A stretch of 64,000 bases of DNA from Asanoa sp040676615 (lineage in GTDB: Bacteria > Actinomycetota > Actinomycetes > Mycobacteriales > Micromonosporaceae), in the NCBI RefSeq assembly GCF_040676615.1, contig NZ_JBFAPI010000004.1:434001-498000 (forward strand), written 5' to 3'. Positions 50,584 to 57,869 of the stretch are shown one piece after another. The notes beneath the pieces were generated by a model. It was not told the DNA's origin. It did not search any database and was given only the letters and a program-made list of their open reading frames with translations. The position numbers and the translations under genes are program-made. The stretch's first letter is position 1, and every line of letters begins with the position of its first letter.

Positions 50584-51180
50584 ATGACCTCGACCCGGCC
50601 GCTGCGTGCCGACGCTTCGCGCAACCGGCGACTGCTGCTGACCGCCGCCGCCGACGAGTTCGCGGAGCGCGGCCTGGATGCCTCGGTGGCCGACATCGCC
50701 CGCCGCGCCGGCCTCGGCAAGGGCACCGTGTTCCGCCATTTCGCCTCCAAGGACGACCTGCTGGCGGCGGTCGTCCTCGACCGGATCGACGAGCTCACCG
50801 CGGCCGGCGAGCGGTTGCTCGGGGCAGCCGACCCCGGCTCGGCACTGCTCGAGTTCCTCACCGTCGCCGCGCACCAGCGGCAGCAACGCGACCTGTCGTT
50901 CCTGCAGGAAGCCGGTGACCTGAACGCCGACGTCACCGGTGCCCGCACGCGGATGTTCGACACCGTCCACCGGCTCGTCGACCGCGCCCGCGAGGCCGGC
51001 GCCGTCCGGGCCGACGTCACCGGCGCCGACGTCATCCTGCTGATGTGCGCGCCAAACTACGTCACCAGCTACGTGCCGGACGCCCCGCCCGACCTGTGGC
51101 GCCGCTACCTCGCCATCATCTTCGACGGCCTGCGCCCGGAAGGCGCGCACGCACTGCCCTTCCCCGCGCCGTCGGTCTGA
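50584..51180 (+). CDS. TetR-family repressor
   Basis: 198 residues from ATG 50584. The N-terminal helix-turn-helix is ASVADIARRAGLGKGTVFRHFASKDDL, the usual TetR sequence; the rest is a helical ligand domain (EAGAVRADVTGADVILLMCAPNYV). It most likely represses itself and the divergent quinone oxidoreductase gene. TACGGT ends seven bases before the ATG with no ribosome-binding site, so the mRNA is probably leaderless. Confidence 0.93.
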   Translation: MTSTRPLRADASRNRRLLLTAAADEFAERGLDASVADIARRAGLGKGTVFRHFASKDDLLAAVVLDRIDELTAAGERLLGAADPGSALLEFLTVAAHQRQQRDLSFLQEAGDLNADVTGARTRMFDTVHRLVDRAREAGAVRADVTGADVILLMCAPNYVTSYVPDAPPDLWRRYLAIIFDGLRPEGAHALPFPAPSV

Positions 51181-51207
51181 TGTGGACGGTTATCGCGAAT
51201 CAGTTCA

Positions 51208-51236
51208 TTGACATGGAATGGCGTTCCAAGTAGCTT
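51208..51236 (+). promoter_or_regulatory. Sialidase promoter with operator in the spacer
   Basis: TTGACA (51208-51213), exactly 17 bases, TAGCTT (51231-51236). The spacer is almost filled by TGGAA-TGGCG-TTCCA (51214-51228), a 5-bp dyad. This is the best vegetative promoter in the window; a repressor on the dyad would block polymerase. Confidence 0.68.
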
Positions 51237-51283
51237 CGGGCCGACCGCCGAACCCCGCCGATTCCCTGATGGGAGTGGTTCTT

Positions 51284-52426
51284 GTGCGTCGTGCACTCCG
51301 TCGCGCCCTGGTGGCGCTCACCGTTCCGATCGCGGCCCTGGCCGCACTGCCGGCCGCCGCGGGTGCGGCAACCGGCCCCGGAACGCCCACCGACCCCGTC
51401 ATCGTCGCACCGGCCGAGAGCGGCAAACGTGCGTTCTTCGGTGACATGATCAAGCTCAGAGACGGGCGGCTCCTGGTCGCCTACCGCGAATCCGTCGCGC
51501 ACATCGACCAGGACGGCCGCATCATGGTGGTACAGAGCCTCGACCAGGGCCACACCTGGAGCACGCCGCGGGTCGCCATCGACACTGCGATCGACGACCG
51601 CGACCCCAAGCTCATGCAGATGCATGACGGCACCGTGCTGATGAACTTCTTCCGCACCGACTGGACCGGCTATCCGAGCAAGCCGGTGACGCTGGTCGGC
51701 ACGTTCGTCACGCGGTCCGGCGACAACGGTGCCACGTGGACCGAACCGATCGAGGTCGGCACCGCGATGGAGGGACCGTCCGATGTGGTCGTCGGCGCCT
51801 ACTACGCCGGCCATGCCGCGACCCACGGGCCGATCCTCGAGCTGCCCGACCACGACCTGCTCGTGCCGCTCTACGGCAAGCTGCCCGAGGGCGGCACCGG
51901 GCCGGCGACCGTGGTCCGGTCGACCGACGGTGGGCGGACCTGGCCCAAGGAGAACGAGTCGGTGATCGGGAAGGCCGACGGGTTCGACTTCCAGGAACCG
52001 AACCTGAGCCTGCTCAAGGACGGCTCGCTGCTGTCGATCATCCGTACCTCGATCAACATCGCGTATGTCTCCCGCTCCTACGACCGGGGCCACACCTGGA
52101 CGACACCGGTGTCGACCGGGCTGCCGGCCTCGTCGCACCACCAACTGGTGCTGAAGAACGGCGACGTGCTGCTGACCTACGGCGATCTCTCGGGCACCTT
52201 CGGGGCCGGGCGGCCGACCGTCGGGCGGATCCTGGAACACCCCGAGCGCGATGTCGACGCCAAGCGCGACATCCTCATCTACGACGCCGCGATCCATGGA
52301 CCGGCGACGACCGACCAGGCCAACCCGTCGAGCGTCGAGCTGCGTCCGGGCCGGTTCCTCACCATCACCTCCGACCCGCACCTGGCCGCGATCGTCGGTG
52401 TCTACACCGAGAAGCGCGACTATTGA
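51284..52426 (+). CDS. Secreted sialidase-like BNR-repeat protein
   Basis: 380 residues from GTG 51284, with GGGAG at 51271-51275; ATG 51269 is in frame but leaves this site inside the gene. A signal peptide (residues 1-29, ending AAAGAAT) directs export. A six-bladed propeller is indicated by four Asp boxes: SLDQGHTW, SGDNGATW, STDGGRTW and SYDRGHTW. It is related to GH33 exo-sialidases and PF13088-type neuraminidase-like proteins; whether it cuts sialic acid is unproven because the arginine triad cannot be placed with certainty. Monocistronic, with its own strong promoter and terminator. Confidence 0.88.
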   Translation: MRRALRRALVALTVPIAALAALPAAAGAATGPGTPTDPVIVAPAESGKRAFFGDMIKLRDGRLLVAYRESVAHIDQDGRIMVVQSLDQGHTWSTPRVAIDTAIDDRDPKLMQMHDGTVLMNFFRTDWTGYPSKPVTLVGTFVTRSGDNGATWTEPIEVGTAMEGPSDVVVGAYYAGHAATHGPILELPDHDLLVPLYGKLPEGGTGPATVVRSTDGGRTWPKENESVIGKADGFDFQEPNLSLLKDGSLLSIIRTSINIAYVSRSYDRGHTWTTPVSTGLPASSHHQLVLKNGDVLLTYGDLSGTFGAGRPTVGRILEHPERDVDAKRDILIYDAAIHGPATTDQANPSSVELRPGRFLTITSDPHLAAIVGVYTEKRDY

Positions 52427-52430
52427 CCGA

Positions 52431-52482
52431 CGACAACACGACGCCCCGCCCCGCGCGTGCGGGACGGGGCGCCGTGGTTGTC
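52431..52482. terminator. Strong convergent terminator after the sialidase
   Basis: CGACAACACGACGCCCCG... pairs with ...CGGGGCGCCGTGGTTGTCG, interrupted by small bulges, around a GCGT loop. It lies between the sialidase stop and the stop of the small gene on the other strand. Stem over 20 bp. Confidence 0.8.
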
Positions 52483-52484
52483 GT

Positions 52485-52703
52485 TCAGGCGCGTGCCGGG
52501 CCCTGGTAGTCGGCCGAAACGTAGACCGGGAACCGGTCGCCGGCGGAACGCACGTAGCGCCGCGTGTAGCTCACGTGGCGAGGTCGAACGCCGTCGAAGG
52601 TGGGAACGGCGAAGTGCAGTGGAAGCCGACCCGCGGACTGCCGGGTCGGAGTCACGTCGTGTCGCTGGTCGTGCCAGGGGCCACCGAGGAAGAGCACCAT
52701 CAT
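52485..52703 (-). CDS. Small uncharacterised protein of a GGPW-type family
   Basis: 72 residues. Its ATG overlaps the stop of the methyltransferase gene (ATGA), so it is coupled to it. MMVLFLGGPWHDQRHDV at the start and RFPVYVSADYQGPARA at the end recall small actinobacterial and phage proteins with a GGPWDG motif and a central aromatic YTRR segment; function unknown. It is not a shadow: start, overlap and composition are all plausible. Confidence 0.65.
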   Translation of the reverse strand: MMVLFLGGPWHDQRHDVTPTRQSAGRLPLHFAVPTFDGVRPRHVSYTRRYVRSAGDRFPVYVSADYQGPARA

Positions 52704-53347
52704 GGCCGCCGTCCTGGCTCACGGGGCGTGAGGACACTGGCGTCATTGAGGAGTGCGTCTTCCCCCGCCATGGTCGACACCGGGTACGTCATGACGACCT
52801 GCCAATCTCCGGAGGGGATCCGACCACGTCCCGGATCACCGACGAGCACCACGGCGTCGCGGCGCGCGGCGTCGAGCAGGAACCGGAGGACACGATCGGC
52901 GAGTTGGTCGCTGTAGAAGGCATCGCCGGCCAGCACCACGTCGGCCTGGATGCCCCGGGCTTCGTCAGGTGCCAGATCAAGCAGATCCGTCAACACCGGA
53001 ACGACGTGTACGCCATTCGCCCGGGCGTTGGCGCGAATGGCAGCGGACGCGTACGGGTCGATGTCGTTGGCAACGACCGCGGACGCTCCCGCCATGGCCG
53101 CCGCGATCGCGACCAGCCCCGATCCCGAACCGAGATCGAGAACTCGCCGGCCGGCGACCGTTTCGGGTGCGTCGAGGACGTAGCGGGCGACGGCTTGGCC
53201 GCCGCCCCACGCCGTCGCCCAGAACGGGGCAGGTAAGTTGTGCCCCGCCTGGGCTTCGAGTCGGGCCCAGAAGATCGTCGGATCCTCGGCCAGGAACAGT
53301 TTCACCTCAGGGACGAGTCGCGCCGAGGTGAGTCGGAGACCATCCAT
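52700..53347 (-). CDS. Class I SAM-dependent methyltransferase (ETFB-lysine-type)
   Basis: 215 residues with GGGGAT before the ATG. PFWATAWGGGQAVARYVL is the characteristic N-terminal segment of the METTL20/ETFB-lysine methyltransferase-like group, followed by the SAM site VLDLGSGSGLVAIAAAMAGA, acidic VVANDIDPYA and the later DVVLAGDAFYS block. It probably methylates a protein lysine or small amine; target unknown. The following small gene overlaps its stop. Confidence 0.88.
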   Translation of the reverse strand: MDGLRLTSARLVPEVKLFLAEDPTIFWARLEAQAGHNLPAPFWATAWGGGQAVARYVLDAPETVAGRRVLDLGSGSGLVAIAAAMAGASAVVANDIDPYASAAIRANARANGVHVVPVLTDLLDLAPDEARGIQADVVLAGDAFYSDQLADRVLRFLLDAARRDAVVLVGDPGRGRIPSGDWQVVMTYPVSTMAGEDALLNDASVLTPREPGRRP

Positions 53348-53364
53348 ATCAATCCCCGCTGTAT

Positions 53365-53379
53365 CCGGGCAACGCCCGG
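53365..53379 (-). terminator. Small hairpin after the cold-shock gene
   Basis: CCGGGC-AAC-GCCCGG is a perfect 6-bp stem with a triloop, 22 bases after the stop of the cold-shock gene. No U-tract. Confidence 0.5.
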
Positions 53380-53401
53380 GCCCGGTAGCTCAGCTGATGG
53401 C

Positions 53402-53605
53402 TCAGATGACGCGGATGTTGGCCGCCTGCGGGCCCTTCTGGCCCTGCTCGACGTCGAACTCCACGCGCTGGTTCTCCTCCAGCGACCGGAAGCCGCTGGC
53501 TGCGATGGCCGAGAAGTGGGCGAACACGTCGGGGCCACCACCATCCTGAGCGATGAAGCCAAACCCCTTGTCAGCGTTGAACCACTTAACGGTGCCTACA
53601 GTCAT
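53402..53605 (-). CDS. cspA: Cold-shock protein
   Basis: 67 residues from ATG 53605. MTVGTVKWFNADKGFGFIAQDGGGPDVFAHFSAI contains both RNA-binding motifs (KGFGFI and DVFAHF); SLEENQRVEFDVEQGQKGPQAANIRVI completes the five-strand OB fold. It binds single-stranded RNA/DNA and melts hairpins; members act in antitermination and translation. The 55-base leader starts after a TTGCGC-17-TATATG promoter (53682-53660 region). A terminator and a candidate small RNA lie upstream of it. Confidence 0.93.
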   Translation of the reverse strand: MTVGTVKWFNADKGFGFIAQDGGGPDVFAHFSAIAASGFRSLEENQRVEFDVEQGQKGPQAANIRVI

Positions 53606-53659
53606 TTCTCGTACCTTTCGAATTGGGTCCCGCACCGTGCGGGGCCCGGAATTGCCGCA

Positions 53660-53682
53660 TTCATATAACCCGACCGGCGGAC
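53660..53682 (-). promoter_or_regulatory. Promoter of the cold-shock gene
   Basis: Read leftward, TTGCGC, 17 bases, then TATATG (the + strand has CATATA at 53662-53667). The resulting leader is about 50 bases. The hexamer TTGCGC recurs in the upstream small-RNA promoter. Confidence 0.55.
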
Positions 53683-53693
53683 CGGCGCAACGC

Positions 53694-53752
53694 AAAAACG
53701 CCCGTGGCGATATACCCGGGCGTCTGCAAGGTATGAACATGAAACCGCAATA
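53694..53752 (-). ncRNA. Candidate small RNA or attenuated leader upstream of the cold-shock gene
   Basis: On this strand TTGCGC (53785-53780), 16 bases and TAAAGT (53763-53758) form a promoter candidate. About 35 bases after the expected start a 7-bp stem ACGCCCG/CGGGCGT with a 12-nt loop (53723-53698) is followed by TTTTTG, an intrinsic terminator and the only U-tract terminator I see. The product would be about 55-60 nt. Read-through would enter the cspA gene. It could be an independent RNA or an attenuator. Confidence 0.45.
53698..53723 (-). terminator. Intrinsic terminator with U-tract upstream of cspA
   Basis: ACGCCCG (53717-53723, read leftward) pairs with CGGGCGT (53698-53704), then TTTTT. 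It acts only on leftward transcripts. Confidence 0.65.
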
Positions 53753-53773
53753 CCGGCACTTTAGCACGTCGGA

Positions 53774-53789
53774 CCCGTTGCGCAACGGG
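53774..53789. promoter_or_regulatory. 16-bp perfect palindrome CCCGTTGCGCAACGGG
   Basis: CCCGTTGC-GCAACGGG is fully symmetric with no spacer. It overlaps the -35 of the putative leftward small RNA and lies 101 bases before the DUF1453 gene. It could be an operator, as the symmetry exceeds that of nearby sequence. Confidence 0.5.
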
Positions 53790-53818
53790 CAGCCACGCCG
53801 CGGACGGAGGACCGATTT

Positions 53819-53882
53819 CCACCCTGGGTGGACCGGGTTCCACCCGTGGGTGGCGGCGTTCCGGTCGCCGAATTCCTAGCGT
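53819..53882 (+). promoter_or_regulatory. Activator-type promoter of the second kinase operon
   Basis: CCACCC-T-GGGTGG (53819-53831) and CCACCC-GT-GGGTGG (53840-53853) are two dyads centred 21.5 bp apart, two helical turns. TAGCGT at 53877-53882 lies seven bases before the ATG at 53890 (leaderless). With transcription from the ATG, the dyads lie near -65 and -43, positions typical for response-regulator activation. Confidence 0.65.
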
Positions 53883-53889
53883 CACGGGC

Positions 53890-54360
53890 ATGAACCCCAC
53901 CTCCGTGCTCATCGCGCTCGCCGTCATCGCTTTCGTGCTCGTGCGGCGCCTCGCCGGGATGCCGCTCGACGGCCGGCGGCTCGCTCTGCTGCCCGTGGTG
54001 CTCTCGGTCTGGGGAGTCACCTCGCTCGCGCAGGGCTTCGACGGGACACTGCACGCGTACGGGACAGACGTCGGCCTGCTGGCCCTCGGAGCGCTTCTCG
54101 CGTTCGGCGGCGGGCTGGTCCGCGGCGTGACGGTGAAGCTCTACCCGCGCGACGGCCGTCTCTGGTACCGCTACACCTGGATCACCGTGGCGGTCTGGGT
54201 CGGGCTGATCCTGCTGCGGGTGGTGCAGCTCACCGTCGGCTGGGCGGTCGGGGCGGACACCTCCGTACTCGCGGCCGGCCTGCCGTTGATGTTGGGGTTG
54301 AGCATGATCGGCGAGGTCGCGGTGCTGGGTGCGCGGCGGTCCGTGGTGCGCGCGTCGTGA
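53890..54360 (+). CDS. DUF1453-type membrane protein of a two-component operon
   Basis: 156 residues, four to five hydrophobic helices (VLIALAVIAFVLVRRLAG, LALLPVVLSVWGVTSLAQGF, VGLLALGALLAFGGGLVRG, VAVWVGLILLRVVQLTVGWAVG). The GLVRGxTVKLYxxDGRLWYRYTW segment is characteristic of the DUF1453/CcdC-like family. First gene of an operon with a kinase and regulator, overlapping the kinase start (GTGA). It may modulate the kinase signal in the membrane. Confidence 0.85.
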   Translation: MNPTSVLIALAVIAFVLVRRLAGMPLDGRRLALLPVVLSVWGVTSLAQGFDGTLHAYGTDVGLLALGALLAFGGGLVRGVTVKLYPRDGRLWYRYTWITVAVWVGLILLRVVQLTVGWAVGADTSVLAAGLPLMLGLSMIGEVAVLGARRSVVRAS

Positions 54361-55508
54361 CGCAGACTGGACCGGTGCTGATCGCCGGCGACATCGCCTT
54401 CCCCCGGTGGCAACGCACCCGCAGCCTGATCTTCCTGCTGGTGCTGACCGTGGGCATGGCGCAGAGCTTTCCCGCGCCGGTGGGCTCCGGGCGTGGGCTG
54501 GTCGTGCTCGTGTCCATGATCGTCGGTGGTGCCGCCTGGGCCGGGACGGCGCTGCTGCGGCGAAGCCCGCGTGTGGTCCTCGTGTGCGTCACGCTGTGCG
54601 CCGCCGCCGGTCTGGCGGCCAGCGGCGCCGGTCAGGGCCTCGGCCCGAGTTACCTGCTGGTCGCGGCCGTGGTCGCGGTCAACACGATGCCGTTCCCGGC
54701 CGCGGCCGCGGTGGCGGCCGCACAGGCGGCGGGGCTCGCGATCGTGCTCGGCGCGACGCACGCCGGCGCCGAGGCGATCCTGCTCTGGACGGCCGGCCAG
54801 CTCCTGCTGATGCTGGTGGCGCTGGTGCGGCGGCAGCGCGACGAACGGACCGAACAGACCCGGCTGCTGGCCGCCGAGACGCAGCTCGCGAAGCAGGAAC
54901 AGGCCCGGTCCGAGGCGCTCGCCGAGCGGGCCCGGGTGGCCCGCGAGATCCACGACGTGCTCGCGCACTCGCTCTCCGCGCTCTCGGTGCAACTGGAGAC
55001 CGCGGCCGCGCTGCTCGAACGGGAACGCCCGGCCGATGCGGCGGTGATCGTCGACCGGGCCGGGCGGCTGGCCCGGGACGGCCTCACCGAGACGCGGCGG
55101 GCGGTCAGCGCGCTGCGCGGCGACCCGCTGCCGCTGCCCGAACTGGTCGCGGAGCTGGCCGAGGGCTACCGCACCGACCTGAGCGCGGAGGCCACGGTGA
55201 CGGTGCGCGGCGAGCCCCGCGCCGTCAGCCCGGAGACCGGACTGGCGCTCTACCGGTCGGCCCAGGAGGCGTTGACCAACGTGCGCAAGCACGCGCCGGG
55301 CAGTGCGGTCTCCGTCGTGCTCGATTATGCCGACGGGGAGATCCGGCTGACCGTCGCCAACAACGGCTCGCACGGGCCGGCGCTCACCGGCCTGTCCAGC
55401 GGCTACGGCCTGACCGGGCTGCGCGAGCGCGCCGAACTCGCCGGCGGGTCGATGGCCGCCGCCCCCGACGGCGACGGCTGGCGGGTGGATGTGAGGATGC
55501 CGGGGTGA
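54357..55508 (+). CDS. Sensor histidine kinase (second pair)
   Basis: 383 residues, GTG start overlapping the upstream stop. Five membrane helices (residues about 22-155), then HisKA_3 with His199 in VAREIHDVLAHSLSALSVQLE and a HATPase domain with EALTNVRKHAPGSA and GYGLTGLRERAELAGG. It resembles DesK-type kinases that sense the membrane. It phosphorylates the response regulator that overlaps its end. The CCACCC dyads before the operon are candidate binding sites of that regulator. Confidence 0.93.
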   Translation: MTQTGPVLIAGDIAFPRWQRTRSLIFLLVLTVGMAQSFPAPVGSGRGLVVLVSMIVGGAAWAGTALLRRSPRVVLVCVTLCAAAGLAASGAGQGLGPSYLLVAAVVAVNTMPFPAAAAVAAAQAAGLAIVLGATHAGAEAILLWTAGQLLLMLVALVRRQRDERTEQTRLLAAETQLAKQEQARSEALAERARVAREIHDVLAHSLSALSVQLETAAALLERERPADAAVIVDRAGRLARDGLTETRRAVSALRGDPLPLPELVAELAEGYRTDLSAEATVTVRGEPRAVSPETGLALYRSAQEALTNVRKHAPGSAVSVVLDYADGEIRLTVANNGSHGPALTGLSSGYGLTGLRERAELAGGSMAAAPDGDGWRVDVRMPG

Positions 55509-56155
55509 CCATCACCGTCGTCGTCGCCGACGACCAGACGGCGGTCCGCGAAGGACTCGCGACGCTGCTCGGGCTGGCCGACGGGATCGACGTGGTCGGC
55601 GAGGCGGCCGACGGCGACGAGGCGGTCGCGCTGGTCGCGGCCCACGCGCCCGACGTGGTGCTGATGGACCTGCACATGCCGCGCCGCGACGGTGTCGAGG
55701 CGACCGCCCGGATCACCGCGGCCCACCCGGCGACCCGGGTGGTGGTGCTGACCACGTACGCCGACGACGAGCACATCCTGGGCGCCCTGCGGGCCGGTGC
55801 CCTCGGCTATCTGACCAAGGACGCCGGCCGGGTGCAGATCGCCCAGGCGGTGCGCGCGGCAGCGGCCGGTCAGTCCGTGCTGGACGCCACCGTGCAACAG
55901 CGCCTGGTCGCGGCCGCGAGCGGGCCGCCCCGGCCGGCGACCGACGGACCGTTGCCGGACGGGCTGACCGCCCGCGAGGCGGAGGTGCTCGGCCTGATCG
56001 CCGCCGGCCTGTCCAACCGCGAGATCGCCGAACGGCTCTTCGTCACCGAGGTGACCGTCAAGTCCCACGTCAACCGGCTGTTCGCGAAGATCGGCGCGCG
56101 CGACCGGGCCCAGGCCGTCCGCTACGCCTACGAACACGGCCTGCGTTCGGCCTGA
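55505..56155 (+). CDS. LuxR/NarL-family response regulator (second pair)
   Basis: 216 residues from a GTG that overlaps the kinase stop. Receiver domain with acidic residues 9-10, phosphorylated Asp55 in VVLMDLHMP, Thr in VLTTYADDEHI and Lys in YLTKDAGR. LuxR-type helix-turn-helix: LTAREAEVLGLIAAGLSNREIAERLFVTEVTVKSHVNRLF. It likely binds the twin dyads at the head of its own operon. Confidence 0.93.
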   Translation: MTITVVVADDQTAVREGLATLLGLADGIDVVGEAADGDEAVALVAAHAPDVVLMDLHMPRRDGVEATARITAAHPATRVVVLTTYADDEHILGALRAGALGYLTKDAGRVQIAQAVRAAAAGQSVLDATVQQRLVAAASGPPRPATDGPLPDGLTAREAEVLGLIAAGLSNREIAERLFVTEVTVKSHVNRLFAKIGARDRAQAVRYAYEHGLRSA

Positions 56156-56205
56156 CCGCTCTACGCTGGCTGCGAAACGACTCCCCCACCCGTCCCGGCA
56201 CACCC

Positions 56206-56217
56206 TAGGGTCGGACC
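56206..56217 (+). promoter_or_regulatory. Putative leaderless promoter of the clgR-like gene
   Basis: TAGGGT at 56206-56211 is six bases before the ATG, with no ribosome-binding site. No clear -35. Confidence 0.4.
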
Positions 56218-56535
56218 ATGCTTCTCCGCGACGTCTTCGGCCTGCTGTTGCGGCGGGCCCGGCTCCGGCAGGGCCGCACGCTCGCCGAGGTGGCGCAGCG
56301 CGCCCGGGTGTCCACCCAATACCTCTCCGAGGTCGAGCGCGGCCGCAAGGAAGCGTCCTCGGAGGTCCTCGCGGCCATCTGCGGCGCGCTCGACGTCGAG
56401 CTGCCGGCCCTGCTGATCGCGGCCGGGCGTGAGCTGTCGCCGGCCGGCCAGGTGATCCGGCTGGCCGACGCGCGGCGCGGCCGTCCCCCGACCACGAGCG
56501 GAAGCGGCGAGGTGCGGCTGCTGATCGCCGCATGA
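56218..56535 (+). CDS. clgR: ClgR-like XRE regulator of clp genes
   Basis: 105 residues. LLLRRARLRQGRTLAEVAQRARVSTQYLSEVERGRKEASSEVLAAICGALDVELPALL is the ClgR helix-turn-helix core; in actinobacteria ClgR activates clpP and related proteolysis genes, and is itself degraded by Clp. Its stop abuts the end of the clpP gene, which faces it. The location beside clpP supports the name, but that rests on homology read by eye. Confidence 0.82.
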   Translation: MLLRDVFGLLLRRARLRQGRTLAEVAQRARVSTQYLSEVERGRKEASSEVLAAICGALDVELPALLIAAGRELSPAGQVIRLADARRGRPPTTSGSGEVRLLIAA

Positions 56536-57150
56536 TCAGCTCACCCGGGCCAGCGGAGCCGACTTGCGGCTGCGCACCACGTGGTCGGCGAGCCCGTAGG
56601 CCACCGCCTCGTCCGCCGAGAAGGTCAGGTTGCGGTCGATGTCGGCGCGGATCTTCCCGGTCGGGTGGCCGCTGAGCTCCGACAGGATCTCCTCCATCTC
56701 CAGCCGGATCTTGCTCACCTCCTTGGCCTGCACGGCGAGGTCGGGCAGTGTGCCGCGGGCCTGGCTCGACGGCTGGTGCAGGGTCACCTTCGCGTGCCGC
56801 AGCACGGCGCGCTTGCCGGGCGTGCCGGCCGCGAGCAGCACGGCCGCCGCCGACGAGGCCTGGCCGAGACAGAAGGTGGCCACGTTGGGCCGGATGAACC
56901 GCATCGTGTCGTAGATGGCGGTCAGCGCGCTGAACGAGCCGCCCGGCGAGTTGATGTAGAGCCCGATCTCCATCTCGCTGTTGGCCGACTCCAGATGCAG
57001 CAACTGGGCCATCACCACGTTGGCCACGCCGTCGTCGATCTCGGTGCCGAGGAAGATGATCCGCTCGGCCAGCAGTCGCGAGTAGATGTCGAACGCGCGT
57101 TCCCCGGTCGAGGTCCGCTCGATCACGGTCGGGATCGTGTACTGGGACAT
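56536..57150 (-). CDS. clpP: ATP-dependent Clp protease proteolytic subunit (second gene)
   Basis: 204 residues from ATG 57150. The barrel-type peptidase has the catalytic triad Ser100 (GQASSAAAVLLAAG), His125 (VTLHQPSS) and Asp170 (IRADIDRNLTFSADEA). The INSPGGS motif at 67-72 forms the oxyanion region. It forms, with the neighbouring ClpP, a mixed 14-mer used by ClpX/ClpC; actinobacteria often need both. It follows the other clpP gene by two bases, so they are cotranscribed. This second pair is probably separate from the essential clpP1P2 pair elsewhere. Confidence 0.95.
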   Translation of the reverse strand: MSQYTIPTVIERTSTGERAFDIYSRLLAERIIFLGTEIDDGVANVVMAQLLHLESANSEMEIGLYINSPGGSFSALTAIYDTMRFIRPNVATFCLGQASSAAAVLLAAGTPGKRAVLRHAKVTLHQPSSQARGTLPDLAVQAKEVSKIRLEMEEILSELSGHPTGKIRADIDRNLTFSADEAVAYGLADHVVRSRKSAPLARVS

Positions 57151-57152
57151 GG

Positions 57153-57758
57153 TCACAACCCCACCGGCTGGCGGGATACCGCCGGACGCACGTCGTCGAC
57201 CTGCGTCACGACGTGGTCGACCATGCCGTAGTCGAGGGCTTCGGCGGCGGTGAACCAGCGGTCCCGCCCGCTGTCGCGGTCGACCGTCTCCACCGGCTGG
57301 CCGGTGTGCCGGGCGATCAGTTCGACGAGGGTACGACCGACCCGCTCGAGCTGGCCGGCATAGATCTCGATGTCGGCGGCCGTCCCACCGAACCCGGCGG
57401 AACCCTGGTGCATCAACACCTGGGCGTGCGGGAGGCTGAACCGCTTGCCCGCGGTGCCCGCGCAGAGCAGGAACTGGGCCATGCTGCCGGCCAGCCCCAT
57501 GGCGACCGTACGCACGTCGTTGGGAATCATGTTCATCGTGTCGTAGATCGCCAGGCCCGCGCTGACCGAGCCGCCGGGCGAGTTGATGTAGAGCGCGATG
57601 TCGGCGCGCGGGTCCTCGGCCGAGAGCAACAGCAGTTGCGCGCACAGGCGGTTGGCGATCGGGTCGTCGACCTCGGCGCCCAGCACGATGATGCGCTGGT
57701 GCAGCAGCCGGGTGGCCAACTGGTCGTCGAGCGGCGGCCCGCTCGTCAGGGTCTGCAT
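57153..57758 (-). CDS. clpP: ATP-dependent Clp protease proteolytic subunit (first gene)
   Basis: 201 residues from ATG 57758 (AAGGAG at good spacing). Catalytic residues Ser92 (GLAGSMAQFLLCAG), His117 (VLMHQGSAG) and Asp162 (VDRDSGRDRWFTAAEA). INSPGGSVSAGLAIYDTM is canonical. First gene of the two-clpP operon; a symmetric site resembling ClgR binding sequences lies about 100 bases upstream. The two subunits differ in active-site surroundings (GSMA here, SSAA in the second), suggesting different roles in a mixed complex. Confidence 0.95.
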   Translation of the reverse strand: MQTLTSGPPLDDQLATRLLHQRIIVLGAEVDDPIANRLCAQLLLLSAEDPRADIALYINSPGGSVSAGLAIYDTMNMIPNDVRTVAMGLAGSMAQFLLCAGTAGKRFSLPHAQVLMHQGSAGFGGTAADIEIYAGQLERVGRTLVELIARHTGQPVETVDRDSGRDRWFTAAEALDYGMVDHVVTQVDDVRPAVSRQPVGL

Positions 57759-57852
57759 GGGTTGTCTCCTTCGCTCGGTGGCGGTGCGTCGGACCCCACG
57801 ATGCGGACGCCGGCGCACCGTCCACCAGGTGAATCTGCTGGCAGCAGAGAAG

Positions 57853-57869
57853 TTCAGCGCTGCGCGGAA
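57853..57869. promoter_or_regulatory. Candidate ClgR operator upstream of clpP
   Basis: TTCAGCGCTGCGCGGAA is symmetric at all but one pair around the central T. Published ClgR boxes have TTCGC and GCGAA arms; this has TTC-GCGC and GCGC-GAA. It is about 95 bases before the clpP start and 60 before the SARP start. Confidence 0.4.

Noticed and set aside
53375..53420. tRNA-like start GGTAGCTCAGCTGATGG
   Set aside because: It resembles a tRNA D-arm, but the D stem (GCTC against GCTC) cannot pair and no anticodon or T-arm follows.
53606..53785. N-terminal extension of the cold-shock protein containing CRYCG and PC
   Set aside because: It crosses an intrinsic terminator and the cspA promoter; the cold-shock fold starts at ATG 53605.
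53733..53879. 48-residue forward frame between cspA and the DUF1453 gene
   Set aside because: It reads through the palindrome and CCACCC dyads, has no convincing initiation signal, and its composition follows the repeats rather than codon bias.
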